DNA of 64,000 bases. Source: Bretschneidera sinensis. Taxonomy: Eukaryota > Streptophyta > Magnoliopsida > Brassicales > Akaniaceae. The stretch covers positions 89,314,084 to 89,378,083 of the forward strand of contig CM043705.1 of assembly GCA_023935145.1 (NCBI GenBank). The letters are read 5' to 3'. Below the pieces are notes generated by a model that had not been told where the DNA came from, did no database searches, and worked only from the letters and a program-made list of their open reading frames with translations. Positions 1 through 12,100 of the stretch are shown here, in pieces (position 1 is the first letter of the stretch; every line of letters begins with the position of its first letter). The translations under genes were made by a program, and so were the position numbers.

Positions 1-216
1 AAAAATTGATGTTCAATCAAAACGACTCTTTTTACCCTGTTTTTTATTCCTCATTAAGAAGTTATGCCAAATATTTCTTTTTAGAAACATTATTTTTATT
101 TTATATTGTTTTGCAGCTTATGATTCTTACCAAACTCAAATCTTTTTTAAAAAATGTTTAACTTCTGCTTCGTGGCAGTAGAATCAGTTTAAGACAAAAC
201 ATAAGCTAAATCTTAC

Positions 217-335
217 AAAGGTGTTGTCATTAGGGTAGGAAACTTCTGAAGCATAGCCGAAGGCAGACCAGTTCGCACCAGGGAGGATCCACTTCAATTG
301 CACCATTCCCATGTAACCGTTTGGATCACAGTTTT
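217..335 (-). CDS. possible internal exon of an unidentified gene
   Basis: On the minus strand this 119-bp stretch is open and bounded by an AG acceptor (AAAAG before position 335) and a good GTAAGA donor (211-216). It encodes a non-repetitive, well-mixed peptide containing NGYMGMVQLKW and GYASEVSYPND, which looks like real protein rather than AT-rich noise. The remaining exons would lie left of the window for the downstream part and to the right for the upstream part, but none was recognised to the right. I do not recognise the family. It could be one exon of a gene running off the left edge or an isolated gene relic. Positions 1-216 and 336-467 show nothing else. Confidence 0.3.
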
Positions 336-475
336 CTTTTGTGATTGTGAGTGATTTAGGAAAATTTGGAAACAAAGAGGAAGAATTGATTCAAAAGCTT
401 CCCAAAAATACCCAATGGCTGAGATCATTTATTACTTTTGGTGTAAAGTCAATTGAAGCCTTGAATGGAGCTAAT

Positions 476-970
476 TAGGGGTGGTAATGGGTCTTGTTGT
501 GTTGGCCCACGGCTCACTTAAGGTGATCTACTGAACTTTTGTGTTGTATTTCCTTTTTTTTCGTGTCATATCGTCCCGTGTTAAATTTTTAAGAATGTAG
601 GTTTGACATGACTTAAACCCACGTGATTATTAGGTTGGACTATCGTGCCGGTCCATGGATCTTATAGATATATATTGACTTTTTTATCATTTTTATTGAA
701 AATAGTAAAAAAAAATTATAAATATTGAATTGAATGCTTATAATTGTATAGAAAAACGATATTTTTATTAATGAAGTTAAATATTACAAATAACTTAGAA
801 ACTGAACAAAAACAACAACATAAACAAATAACTTAAAAATTACAAATACAACAAATCTTTCAAATAAATAATTTATAAAAATAATAATAAAGCTCATGCC
901 ACATGGCAGCGTGGGCCTTGCCGAGACAACTCAGTTTGTTTCGGGCGGTTCTGGCCCATTGCCACCCCTA
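476..970. mobile_element. non-autonomous hAT element (MITE) with 8-bp target duplication
   Basis: The 495-bp element begins TAGGGGTGGTAATGGG and ends with the near-perfect inverse CCCATTGCCACCCCTA. It is flanked by a perfect 8-bp direct repeat GAGCTAAT at 468-475 and 971-978. An 8-bp duplication and a TAGGGGTGGCAA-type terminus are hallmarks of the hAT superfamily. The interior is AT-rich with no transposase, so it would have depended on an enzyme supplied elsewhere. The open frame starting at 896 crosses the element's end and is not a gene. Confidence 0.9.
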
Positions 971-978
971 GAGCTAAT

Positions 979-2001
979 AAAACTGGGAAAATGCGAGAAA
1001 AATCAAGGATTTGCCACTGAAAAAAATGGGCATGCAGACCACGTCTGGCTGGTTAGCCCACGGGTTAGCAGGACGACACTAGTTGGGCCTGGTAAGTTGG
1101 ACCTGGTTAGGACAAGCCCAAATTTCTGTAGGCTAGCAAAAAATTCATCATTATTTGGTCATTTCCACCCCATTTGCACCCATGGTTCCATTTTTCGTTG
1201 TTTTTGGATCCTGAGTTGCGTTCAAACTGGCTCCTAAATTTTATAGTTTGGGTGGATTCCGCTTTTAAAATTATTATAATAATTAAACTTTATGTGTATT
1301 ATATATTTTATTTTATAATTTTTTAATAAAAAATTTAATCATTAAAAAGCCACAAAGAAAAAAAGTTAATTTTCCATTTTTACTACATATGGAAGTTTTG
1401 TTATGAAAACTAGTGGGCCCACTCTTTCACTTACGAATCAGAGAAACGGGTGGTGTTTTTGTCTGTTTTTGGTGTGTAAAAGCTGCCATACATTGCTTTA
1501 TCTGGAGTTTGTGCTTGGGTCCACACAAAATGTATTAGAATATTCAATGGGTCTTCTTTTTAATTAAAAAATAAATAAATAAAAATCCAGTCTCCTAATA
1601 TTTTGTTTATTATTCATAATTCAGGATTTCAAAATTTCAAAAAACAAGGTAGAGACTACAGAGATAAGACTTATTTGGTTAAACTGAAACTGCCCATTTA
1701 ATGCATACAAAATTTTTTAAAAAAAAACTGTCAAATGTTGGATAATGAAAATCAATGAGAATTAGTTGTCATTTGCCATATGTGATTCCTTAATGACTAT
1801 GGATTGCCTTCCTATTAATATCTAATCCCCTCGAGGGTTTACTACATAAATTATTGTTTTCTTTATGAAACCCCTTTTCAAGTTCAGAGCCATTGCTACC
1901 ACCTTTGTTCTAATTTGTGCAAATCTTTGAGTCAGTAGTCATCTTTTTCAATTTTGGGGCACTGCATTGCATACGCTTTTTGCCTCTACAGAGAGAAATC
2001 A
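979..2001. other. gene-free stretch, possible promoter and leader of the DUF789 exon
   Basis: About 1 kb without a convincing reading frame. The last 150 bases before the ATG at 2002 are pyrimidine-rich and could be a 5' untranslated leader. No TATA box could be assigned with confidence. Confidence 0.3.
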
Positions 2002-2118
2002 ATGATGTCATTCTCTCCTTGGGATCAGATTGTGCCTTATAATTCAAGCTACTACTCCAATCTTGAATGCTTTCTTCAAACCATAACTCCTACTGTTCCT
2101 ACCCAATTGCTGCCCAAG
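2002..2118 (+). CDS. first exon of a DUF789-family gene (orphan)
   Basis: ATG at 2002 opens 39 codons that end at AAG followed by a GTAATT donor. The peptide contains SNLECFLQTITPTVPTQLL, which matches the start of the plant DUF789 domain as I remember it (SNLERFLESVTPSVPAQ). DUF789 proteins are plant-specific and of unknown function. The next exon of the family should encode a TMRGWRTCD-like segment in phase 0; I could not find it anywhere up to 8 kb. The would-be intron contains a copia remnant (3026-3434). The exon is therefore either the start of a gene whose remainder was deleted, or a relic. The reading frame itself is undamaged, and its ATG-ATG start is unusual but harmless. Confidence 0.6.
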
Positions 2119-2727
2119 GTAATTTAGCCTTTTCCCATTTTCCTTAATTAATTAAGTTTTTCCCTTTTGATCAAGTTAAGCAAAATAATCCCTTTTCAAG
2201 TTCTATTATAATCTGTCTTATCTGTATTTTTTCTTGGATGGGTGTTACTTGTGAAGGAATTCCTGATTTTTTTTTTTAATTTGTTCCATATTTTTTTTTT
2301 GTTAATCAGATCATAAGTACAATTTTTTTTCTTAGAGTATGTTTTTGTCTTTGTTTTATTTTTCTCCAAATCAAAGTGAGTTGTGTTTGGATAAAAGAGA
2401 ATAGATGGGAGCATAGCGTAAAAGTGAGTTGTGTATTTTTTTCTTGTTTGAAGATTTTTTTTAAATGAAAAAATCATTATGACTCAATTTTATTAAATCT
2501 TCCGAAAATTTTTAATGTATGTTAGATTTAAAAAATAAAACTTACGTTATTACCTTTTATTTTTTTTAGAGCTTCCCATGGTTCTCTATAAAATTCTCCC
2601 GTAAACACCTTCAAAATTTTGCTCTTTCAACCTTTCTTTCGGTCCCAAAGTGTTTAGAGAAATATAATAGTTTGAATTATAAAAGGAAAAAACCAAACAG
2701 GATTTAGAAAGTAATAAATAATATAAA

Positions 2728-2733
<6 letters not shown>

Positions 2734-2769
<36 letters not shown>
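2734..2769. repeat. (TA)n microsatellite
   Basis: An uninterrupted alternating TA run of about 36 bases. The surrounding DNA (2119-3025) is AT-rich and holds nothing else that I recognise. Confidence 0.9.
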
Positions 2770-2773
<4 letters not shown>

Positions 2774-3025
2774 CAAAAGTTAAGCCCTTGCCCTTCCTCC
2801 TTTATATTGTTGCCACGAATAGGTAGTGTTGTCTTACATGCAGCAGTACAAACTTTTTTTGATAACTTGTGTTGTCACTTTTTTTTTTATACCATCACGT
2901 GTTCATTTTTTTAAAAGAATTATTTTATTCAATAATAAATCTTTCACATATATATTATTTTAATTTCATATCATATTTATCAAATTATTTCTTTACGCAT
3001 ACTTTAAAAACATAGATATTACAGT

Positions 3026-3434
3026 CAGTCTGCTATTCATATTGCTTTTAGTCTTGTATTTCATGAAAGGACAAAGCATATAGATGTGGATTGTCATTTT
3101 GTTCAAGAAAATATTCAGAATGGTGAGATATTTTTGCAAGATACTCGATCTGAAGATTAGCTTGCAGATATTTTTGCAAAGTCTCTGTGTAAGAATATGG
3201 TGGATTTTGTTTGCAGCAAGTTGAGGATGTTTGATATATACTCTTGAACTCGAGAGAAAATGTTATAAGTTAGTTCTTATGTTATGTTAGTAATCTTACA
3301 TTGGGAATATATTTGTACTTCTCTTTTGCCCATATATAAAAGGAATGTATAGCTACTCGTAAGTCTTGACCTCAATTTCGAAATACTCTCTCTGTCTCAA
3401 TGGTATTAAATTAACCCACTTCTTTGGTCCAACA
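3026..3434 (+). mobile_element. copia retrotransposon 3' end: RNase H tail plus LTR
   Basis: Positions 3026-3247 encode the C-terminal part of a Ty1/copia RNase H. Recognisable family motifs are AIHIAFSLVFHERTKHIDVD and ADIFAKSL, ending with a stop at 3245-3247. One in-frame TAG (in SED*LADIF) breaks it. From 3261 a TGTTATAAG... segment runs to CCAACA at 3434 and has the TG...CA ends, a TATATAAAAGG promoter-like box and the size (about 174 bp) of a short copia LTR. No 5' half of the element is present, so this is a truncated insertion. A related copia RNase H tail lies on the minus strand at 44.5-44.9 kb. Confidence 0.75.
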
Positions 3435-4686
3435 CCTCAATGAAGTTGCATCATATTTTTTTAACCACTAATATCCTCTGTTCACAATTGAGTGATTAAC
3501 AAACATTTTTTCATTTAAGGCTCAAATTTTAAAAGTTTCATGCTCCAAAGTAATAGATACAAATAACGAGTACATTAAAAATGAGGAGAAAAAAAGTGTT
3601 GGTAGGGATCATGCATGGTGCACCACATGTCTAGTATTAATTATCCGAACTTCAAAACTTTTGACTTACATCTAATTGAGCTTGAAGGTTGTGTTTTGTT
3701 TCTTTAATGTGCTGCTTTTAGGAATGCCTTCGCATTTGAGTTCCACGATTGTTTTTGAAGGCTTGGAAGCTTAGCACATTTTGCATTTATTTTTCATGAC
3801 CTACCACTCAGCACAGTTATGCTGGAGATGTTAAAACTTAGAAATCAAACCAATTAAACTGGATCATGATCATTTCTATTTGAAAATTGAAATTGATTTA
3901 GGTTTACGGTAAGATCGAATGACACATAATTAAATGCAGAATATTTAAATTCAAATTTGTCAATGTGACATTCAATCTCACAATGAACTTGACCTTCATT
4001 TCAATTATTAAATTGAAAGGACAGTGATCCAATTAAACTAAGCCTTTTTTCCCACTTACATAGGCAGTTACATGGATCTTTTCATGCCGTTCCATTTTCT
4101 TGAGGAGCCATTTCGTCTGTGATGTTCATTTGCCAAAATTTTGGACATATCTTATACTTTAAATATATAATTTTTCAATTCAGATGGTTGAAATGTAATT
4201 TTTTTTTTTTTTGGTTTGTTTGACATTTTTTGGTTTATTGATTCAGAAATTCAAATGTTTAATGTCAAACCTCTTCTGAATCTAGGATCTACAATGCCGA
4301 TAAGTGTTGCACCAATCAAGACTGAAGCTTTATTACAAAAGTTAACTTTACTATTTGCCTGAATATGTTCTAATTTCTTTCTACAGGGATCCATGCTGCC
4401 TTGAAGATGTTACAACATAACCAATTAGGTAAATTTTCATCTTTTCTTTCTTCTAAGATTCCCTTTTTATCTCAGACTGGCAATTTAAAGCAAAGGAAAA
4501 CCGTCAAATCTTGTCAAATCAGCTTCAGTTGCTAAAGCATTTTATCAATATTTGTCACTTGTTTGTTTCACAATCCAAATGGACAAAATAAGTTCACCAT
4601 GATATTTGCAGTATCATTGACATCCTTGTCAATCATGGGTGATGCATTTTATTCAGGGTTATTAGTAAAACCCAGAGTCTCTATGC
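3435..4686. other. gene-free stretch
   Basis: AT-rich DNA without a convincing frame. A 43-bp segment at about 4387-4429 is flanked by CTACAG and GTAAAT and could be a tiny exon, but no gene could be built around it. Confidence 0.3.
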
Positions 4687-4718
<32 letters not shown>

Positions 4719-4872
4719 CTGGCTTAGGTTTAGATTAGTTTGAAATTCCATTGATAATCTTGAAAATTTTTATTTATGAAATTCAAAAATTAACATTATC
4801 AATAAAAATTTTAAAATCATTAATAGAGTTTTTAACTAATCTAAATATAATTTAAACCTGAATCAACAAAAA
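4687..4872. repeat. poly(A) run and imperfect fold-back repeat
   Basis: A run of about 28 A (4687-4714) is followed by two arms that are imperfect reverse complements: TTGCTGGCTTAGGTTTAGATTAG near 4715 and the inverse of it ending near 4872 (AATCTAAATATAATTTAAACC). The arms continue inward through AT-rich sequence, so the whole 160 bp can fold into one long hairpin. It may be a small fold-back MITE. No target duplication was identified. Confidence 0.55.
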
Positions 4873-5127
4873 AATCTTTCGCCCTCGTGACAATCCCCAG
4901 ACGTCTCTGGTCATCCTCTTTTGATTTTATCCTTTCTTAGCTTGTGTGCATAGCTTTTTGCCAAAAAGCAAGGAAATTTCATCCAGTTCTGATCTTTTCC
5001 CAGCTACAACTCTGCTGTGTAGCATTATAGGATATGCAAGATTTGAGCCCAAAATATGGTGAAATGTTTTAGTCCCATCGATTGGTATCTCAATAATCCT
5101 TTGAATTCATCATGTTATTGGTTGCAG

Positions 5128-5543
5128 ATGGTATGTGTGATGTTCTTGTTCACAAAGAGTTAAAGCAACGGGCAGAGATCATGAGTTAGAACATTGGGGA
5201 ATCAGGGCCTGTGAATGTAGAGAAGAATAATGGGTCGCAGGGTATGTTAGGCAGAGAGGTGATTGATTTGAGTGATGATGCAGAAAAGGAGGATTCAAGT
5301 GGTGGAAACCAGATTCATGTTGACGATGTAGAAAGCTTTATGTGGCACTATGAAGATCCGCAGAGATATAAACCGGGGCTGTTCTCACTCACGTCACTAA
5401 AACGTTGGAAGGATATATGCTGATTACTTTCCCCCAGATTTCAAGGTTTGGAAGACAGGTCACAGCCAAGACCAAGCTGTATCCCAGAGTGGCATTGTTA
5501 ACCAGATGTTTCCCTGCTATTTCTTGAAGATTACATTTGGTGG
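5128..5543 (+). pseudogene. GYF-domain gene fragment (SWIB/Plus-3/GYF type)
   Basis: After an AG at 5127 an open frame encodes HKELKQRAEI, is hit by a TAG (5187-5189), and continues with EVIDLSDDAEKED and then MWHYEDPQRYKPGLFSLTSL, the start of a GYF domain (WxYxDPQGxxQGPFSLxxL). At KRW-KDIC the frame closes at 5423. A shift of one base picks up ADYFPPDFKVWKTG and QDQAV, the rest of the GYF domain, to about 5543. GYF domains bind proline-rich peptides. In plants a domain with this DPQG...FPPDFKVW pattern sits at the end of nuclear SWIB/Plus-3/GYF proteins, from memory At5g08430-like. The stop, the frameshift and the missing N-terminal domains make this a relic. Confidence 0.65.
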
Positions 5544-6891
5544 TCAGTTGTTCCTAGTCCTAGCACGTTTGTCAAAAAAAAATTTATTCAACTTTGCCGA
5601 CTGGTTAGGCCTTTCTTTCGTCTTGTGATGGAATTTTGCATTAAGAAATTAAAGTTATCATTTAATTACTTTATATGGATCTACTGATTTCTTATCCACC
5701 AGATTTGTGTGAATGGAATTTAGTAAGACAGCCTTTGTCTGAATTTCATTTGTATGATGAGTTTTCATTAACATGAACATAAATTGTGGAAAATATCTCA
5801 CGTAAAATTGTATAATATATTCGTTTACCAAGACTTTATTATGCAAGGGAATATAAGGTTTTGTTTTTCTTTGTCAAATCCAATGACATTACCACACGCC
5901 TATCGTGGATGAGAGTTGGAATGGGTCTTTGATTCATGTTAGACTATCTGGTAAAATTTGTTTCATTTTATAGTAGTAGAAAAACTTAAATTCACACATT
6001 TTTTAAAGCAAGAGAACAAGTTTCCACCACCTCATAAAGCATCATTGGGTATCCAAGAGCCATAAGCTACACCTGATCAGCTCCAAAAGCATTAGATGGT
6101 GCACTTGCAGCCATTTTTTGTTTCCGTTAGCAGTAAAATCAGTGTTTGGTTTGCCTAGGAATAATAAATTCTTCACAATTTCGTTTACTTTTTTTTTTAT
6201 TTTTTATAATCAAATAGTGAAAAACATTAAAAAAGAAAATTTAAAGAGCATAAAACATTATTTTTACTTCCTGCTCATATTAACTAGCATTTCATCCGGT
6301 GTGTTAATATGATCTTCATCATATGAAAGGATGATTGACAGATTAGATGTGTTAAAAACTCTACTCTCTTGCAATAAAAATAAAAAATAAAAAAAACCAT
6401 TAATTTCAAAAAATAAAAGAATTAACTAGTTATCCTTCAATTATACTATTTTTTTTATACAACTATTGATTAAAACTATTAAGATAGAGAAAAAATAATT
6501 GTAGACTGAAAGGAAAAGAATCGAATCTATGAAACGATATTTATATCTCAAAACTTAACATTCATAATTAAAAAAAAATACAAACCATAAATAATTTTTT
6601 CTCTGGTCAGAGACAAGAAATGAAGAAAAACAAAAACAGCCCCTCACCCCTTCAAGCCACCCTCTGAATAGAAACAATTCATTTATTAAACAGTTGACAT
6701 ATGTTTAGCATTTGGGTTCTAAATAGTAAATGTAAGTTGTACTTGCTAATCAACCAAAAGCTATTATGTAATTAGTTTCGATGTACTTCCTATAATTTTT
6801 AATTGGCTAAATTATAAATTTTTTCTATATGTTTTGAGGTTAAATTATTTTACTCCGTATACTTCGACTTGCTTCAATTTAATACATTAAC
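5544..6891. other. gene-free stretch
   Basis: AT-rich intergenic DNA. The minus strand of about 6000-6115 reads briefly like protein (AASAPSNAFGADQV), but it is too short and has no gene context. Nothing else was recognised. Confidence 0.3.
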
Positions 6892-7312
6892 TAGGTGTAG
6901 CCATGAGCCAAGTAGAGTTGAGTAATTAAAAAACTCGAGCTCGACTTGCTAAACTTAATAGATTAATCGAGTCGAGTTGAGCTTGAGCCGAACTTTAAAA
7001 TCTATACTCGAGTTAGGTCATTTTAGCGAGTTTGACTCGAGTGTGACCCGAGCTCAACCGAGCACGAGCTTGAGCTTGACGAATTCACCTATCATATAAA
7101 AAAATAGATATTTAATAAAAATAATTAAAATAAAATTTAATTAAAAAATTTATAATCAAACCAGCTCACAAGATAAACGAGTTGGGCTTTTCATTGCTTG
7201 AACTCGGCTCGTTTACACTCAGAACTCAAGCTCGGCTCATAGCTTGATAATACCGAGCCAAGTCAAGCCTCAACGAGCTACTCGGTAGTAGCTCGGCTCA
7301 TGGACAACCCTA
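6892..7312. mobile_element. non-autonomous hAT element (MITE) with 8-bp target duplication
   Basis: A 421-bp element starting TAGGTGTAGCCATGAGCC and ending GGCTCATGGACAACCCTA. The termini are inverse copies, and inverted GAGCTCG/CGAGCTC-rich sequence extends far inward, so most of the element can fold back. Perfect 8-bp direct repeats ACATTAAC flank it at 6884-6891 and 7313-7320, as expected for hAT insertion. There is no reading frame of note. The family differs from the hAT element at 476-970 in its interior and ends. Confidence 0.9.
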
Positions 7313-7320
7313 ACATTAAC

Positions 7321-8045
7321 CTTCAAAATCAACAAAATCACCCTATTTTGATAAAAATTCCATCAAGTCATTGAAAATAATCCCAATCCTAGAGTGGATG
7401 GGTGAAGAGCTTGTATATTTGTTGTTCTACATGGTGTCTACATGAATTTCCATTAAGTGTTTGATTGAAATTTTCATCATAATGGAGTGATTTTGTTGAT
7501 TTTAAATGTTATTGTATTAAATTGAAGCAATTGAAAATATGAGAGTAAAATAATTCTACTCCCAAAGTAAAAAGAGTAAATTCATAATTTAGCTTATTAA
7601 TTTGAATTTTGTTTCTCTTTGTGATATGAGAAGTTAATTATCAAATAAAAAAAATACTAGCAGTGCCTTTGGGCTATGCACAAGAAATATCAAAGAAAAA
7701 AAATTATTAGGTTGAAAACTAAACCTTTATATATTTATCAACCTATATTTATGTTAAATCGAAAATGAATAATATTGTCAAAATGATATAATAAGAGTAA
7801 ATTATGTCATTTAAGCAACAAATTTACAATAAGTTGTATTAATTTTATAGAGGGGAGGTGTTTTAAAAAAATATTATAGAGGGGAGGAATTATAGAAAGC
7901 CATACATGAGTGTGGACAAAACAAATTTCTAAACATTAGATTCTCCACGGTTTGCTTTGGCAAACAACGATCAAGATTAAGAATATCCAATTCTTAGCCA
8001 ATAAAGCAGACAATCATGTTAGAAAAGAATATTAAAAAAATATTA
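7321..8045. other. gene-free stretch
   Basis: AT-rich DNA between the hAT element and the MULE. Nothing was recognised except the left copy of the MULE's 9-bp target duplication at 8037-8045. Confidence 0.35.
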
Positions 8046-8256
8046 AGCTTAAATTCGTTTTAGCCCCCAAGGTTTGGGGGTACTTGCATTTTAATACACA
8101 AGGTCTCAATTTTGGTATATTGATACACAACCTTAAAGCAAACATTGCAATTGAATCAAATTGAATAATTTCGTCCAAATTAATGTAATGGAAGTTAAGA
8201 GGGAGCACGATTTTGGCACGTGGTCATCAATGGAGGGAAAAAAACCCACCTTCATT
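8046..8256 (+). repeat. MULE left terminal inverted repeat
   Basis: Starts AGCTTAAATTCGTTTTAGCC. It pairs with the right repeat over its whole length with scattered mismatches and includes the G/C-rich block CCCCCAAGGTTTGGGGG, itself a small palindrome. Confidence 0.9.
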
Positions 8257-8430
8257 GTCCATATATGTGAGACTCTGGGTTTGCAGGACTCATTTAAGAC
8301 AAAAAAGGAAGACTTTTCGGGATTTATAGGGAGAGAAAGTTGAAAGGCCATCGATATTGAAGGTGACAGCTACAGAGGAAGAAAGATGTAAGAGAGGAAG
8401 ATTAGAGCATAAATATTTGCAGTCACTTTC

Positions 8431-8751
8431 ATGGCAAAATCAAGATCGAGCGGTTCAGTTGTTTCGTCTCAGCATCTATTGTTGGTCTGCGTTGTGATTG
8501 TGGTAGCTTGGCGCGGTTGAAGACATCTTGGACTGCAAATAACCCACGTAGAATATTCTAGGGTTGCTCAAGGATTGCTGAATTAAAAAAAAGGAGTTGT
8601 TCAAGGAGAATGCAATACTGATACAAGAGAATGGCGAACTTCGAAAGCAACTATTTACTATGAGAAGGTTGTTAAAGATTTACAATGCATTCCTCTTGTG
8701 CGTTTTGTGGGTATTTTTTTTTTTTTTTTTATGTGTTGGGTATGTGATTAA
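8431..8751 (+). pseudogene. GRF-type zinc finger / coiled-coil protein carried by the MULE
   Basis: ATG at 8431 starts MAKSRSSGSVVSSQH. After a one-base frameshift the second frame reads LRCDCGSLARLKTSWTANNP, RRIF-stop-GCSRIAEL, which matches the GRF zinc finger pattern (CxCG, KTSWT, NPxRxFxGC). After another shift comes a charged, heptad-like segment (KELFKENAILIQENGELRKQ) and then a hydrophobic stretch (YNAFLLCVLWV), ending at 8751. GRF finger, coiled coil and hydrophobic C-terminus form a short plant protein architecture that I recall from unnamed plant genes. GRF fingers bind single-stranded nucleic acid in other proteins. Two frameshifts and one TAG make this copy dead. Whether it is an element gene or a captured host gene cannot be decided here. 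Confidence 0.6.
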
Positions 8752-9188
8752 GGGGTTGGGATTGGGTTAGATTATTGATTGTGTTAGGAGTTTATGTTAT
8801 CGGGTTTTCTGTTGAATGCAATGCAAGTTAGTTTATGTTACTAATTGTGTTGAATGGAACTTCACAATTCTATTTCCGTTTTGAGAAGGAAACTATCTTT
8901 GTTTTGTGACTTTGTTCAATTCTATCTATCTATGTGCATAGTCAAAGAAAACAAAGGGAAATAAAGTGAAGAACCTGTTTGCGAAATTCATTCATTTATA
9001 TATGTGTTGAAAATATAGTGGTGTAATCTAAAACTCTGTATGATACACAGAGTGCAAAATAAGAAATTGCAAAATCTTGAGACATCTGCTTAAATAATGT
9101 GTACACAATATCCTACCAACCTTTAACATCCACATCCACAATTACAAAATAAGTAATAAGTAGCACAAAAAAATTACACCAATATTCA

Positions 9189-12100
9189 TTATGAACCATG
9201 CATTGACATAAAATTAAAATATGTTTGGGTGATAGAGATTCCCATGCCAATGTCTTTGCCCTTGCTAGTGCCACTGCCCTTGCCACTTCTAGTGCCATTA
9301 CCCTTGCCCTTGCCTCGACCTTTGCCTCTACCTCTTCCACCTCCTCTTTCAGTTTTGCATGGATCAGTTGAACCATGCCACACATATCACTCTGGAACTT
9401 GTGAACTCTGACCAACAGTAGAAGTTTGTCCAATCTGTGAGCTCTGTACAACATGTGACCCACTCTGTGAACTTTGAACTTATAGGTAAGATTTTGAGCC
9501 CGTTGATGATCCCTGTCAAAATAATCATGCACAACCAGTAACTTATAAGACCAACAACAATGCCCAACTATGAACATATAATACCAACAACAATGCACAA
9601 CCACTAATCCAAAAAAATTAAACAATTTATATAATTAGAATATACTTGTGAGGTTGGGAGCATATCTTCAACTATAAATCCCATAAAATTGCATCATTTC
9701 CTTGTACTCTGTAAACTAAACAATATACATTCATCAGCAAGTATTCCACTCCAACTACATACACAATTAAAGATTAAGAAAACAAAACTCAAGACATAAC
9801 AAAATTTACTGACAGTTTTGGCATTTGAGGCCCCTTTCCTTTGTTTCTGCCAGTTGAGCACCATCATTTATCCTCTGTTGGGCACAATTACCTTGGGTAC
9901 CATTGTTCTTCCCCTTTTACTTTTCTAGTCCCCTATAACCTTTTGCATTATGTCCTTGTTCCCCGCATTTACTACACCTAATCTTATATCCACCCATCCT
10001 TAGTTGATAAGGATTTTGAGGTTCATCCATGTCCTTTTTTCTTTGAGTTTTAGGTTTGCTATGAGGTATTTTCATATCATGAGGCAACACAACACCCATA
10101 TTTGATGGTGGCCATAGCTTGGAGCCATTGGTTGGACTTACAAAGTGTGAGTATAACTGCAGATACTTGTCTTTATGGTAATACTGATTCACAAAGTCTT
10201 CAGTCTTCTTCTTCTCATAAAATATACAAGCCACAACATGCTTGCATGGCACTCCAATCAAGTCTCACTTAAAACATACACCACTGTGCTTCACTAAGTC
10301 AATAATCTTCTATCCATCCACTTCAAGCTCAGTCACCTTATGTTGTCTATTTCCATTTTGTGTAGGTATGCACTCCCTTGACTATATCTTGATTTTTTCT
10401 AATTTATTCTGAATGTTAAGGCATGTAGGCCCATTATACCTTAGTATCTTCTCCCTATTTGTCTATATTTTGGTTATGATGTATCTTCTTATCTTCCCTA
10501 ACATAATGATTATTAGTTGATCTCTACAGTCTAGTATAGCTCTGTTAAAAGATTCTGACATATTGTTTAACATGTCAGACTTTGGAAATGTTAAGAACTT
10601 ATGCCTACACAAACACTTTCTATCCACATTTGTTAACCAACCAAATGCATCTGCATCATCTTTCTTCAACTCTTTCATTGTATCCTCCCAATCCACAAAA
10701 GTTTTTGTCTTCGTAGCTGTCCACATCAAATCCTTCAATGCCAGGCCTTTGTACTTAGCCTTAAAGTTGCCATACAAGTGTCTAACACAATATCTATGGT
10801 CAACCCCAGGCATTAAGCAGTTAAAGGTAGGCATAAGACCCTGCAAACATATTTGAAAGAGTACAGTTCAATATATGTAAAGAGTTCAAACGTAAAGATA
10901 AATAGTAGTAATGTGTGAAAGTAAATACTTTTCACATTTTTTTGCTAAAAAATGAAGGTCTGGTTCTTCTCTTTAACTAAGCCAATGTCTTGCAAAAGGT
11001 TTTCAAAAAACCAAGTCCAATTGGTTCTGGTTTTAGTGTCTACAACAACATATGCAATGGGATATAAAGTTTCATTCTCATTAACACCCATTATAATAAA
11101 TAACTCTCCACCATATGGACCTTTCAAAAAACACCCATCAATGCACACAATAGGTTTGCATTCCTCAATAAAACCATCTTTACATGCAGCAATACAAACA
11201 TACATTCTACAAAACTTAGCTTTTTCACTGTGGAAATCCCTTGTAACTTGTAGATCTACATAAGTCCTTGGATTACTTCTCTTCAACTCCTCAACATACT
11301 GCCAAATTTTGTTTTATGTTCCTTATAAGTCCCTTGTATTGTCTCCACAGCCTTTAGCTTTTCTCTATAGACTTGATACCTAACTCTTGCTGTTGTATCT
11401 TTCCTCACATTATCTTGAATGTTCTTAAGCTTCCATGTAGGATTAGTTATAACCTTATCAACATAATTCTTCCCAATATAAGGTGAATTAACAAATCTGT
11501 TACTTGAAACTCTAGCACAAATATAGGCTTCTCCTAGTCTCTTTACTTGAAAAGTGTTCCCATTGTGCATCCTAGATGCATAAATCCTGAAAGGACAACC
11601 TTCTTGGCATCTACTACTCACTTTCCATCTCTCGGACCTATCAAATCAAATGTCTAATCCTTTTTTAATTGCGTATGCTTTAATGGAATCTTTAAACTAA
11701 GGTTGATTCCTAAACCAAGGTTGATTCTTAAACTGTAATCCAACTACCTGCTCCACATCACCTCCTTGTGAAGGAGTATAAACAAGGTATTCATGTTCAT
11801 TCTTATATTCAGACCGACTTAGAGAATAGAGGTTTGATGAAGAACAATCAGCATCTGTACTAGTAGTTCCATCATTATCCCCTTCATTGACATTCTTATT
11901 TTGTTTTCCTCCATCACCTTGAACATCATCCGTATCACCCTCACTGAGCTCATGATCTTCTATACCTTCATCCACATTAAAGTCAAAATCCTCATCATCA
12001 TGAATGTAATTAACTCCATACTCATCATCCTCTAATTCATACTCATTAACATTAACTCCAAAGTTTTCATCTTCCTCAACATTCTCACCGCCAACATTAA

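Noticed and set aside
896..1237. 113-codon open frame on the plus strand
   Set aside because: It starts inside the hAT element, crosses its end and target duplication, and has no recognisable domain.
9229..9411. Plus-strand frame rich in Leu/Pro
   Set aside because: It is the antisense of the Gly/Arg/Lys-rich tail of the MULE transposase.
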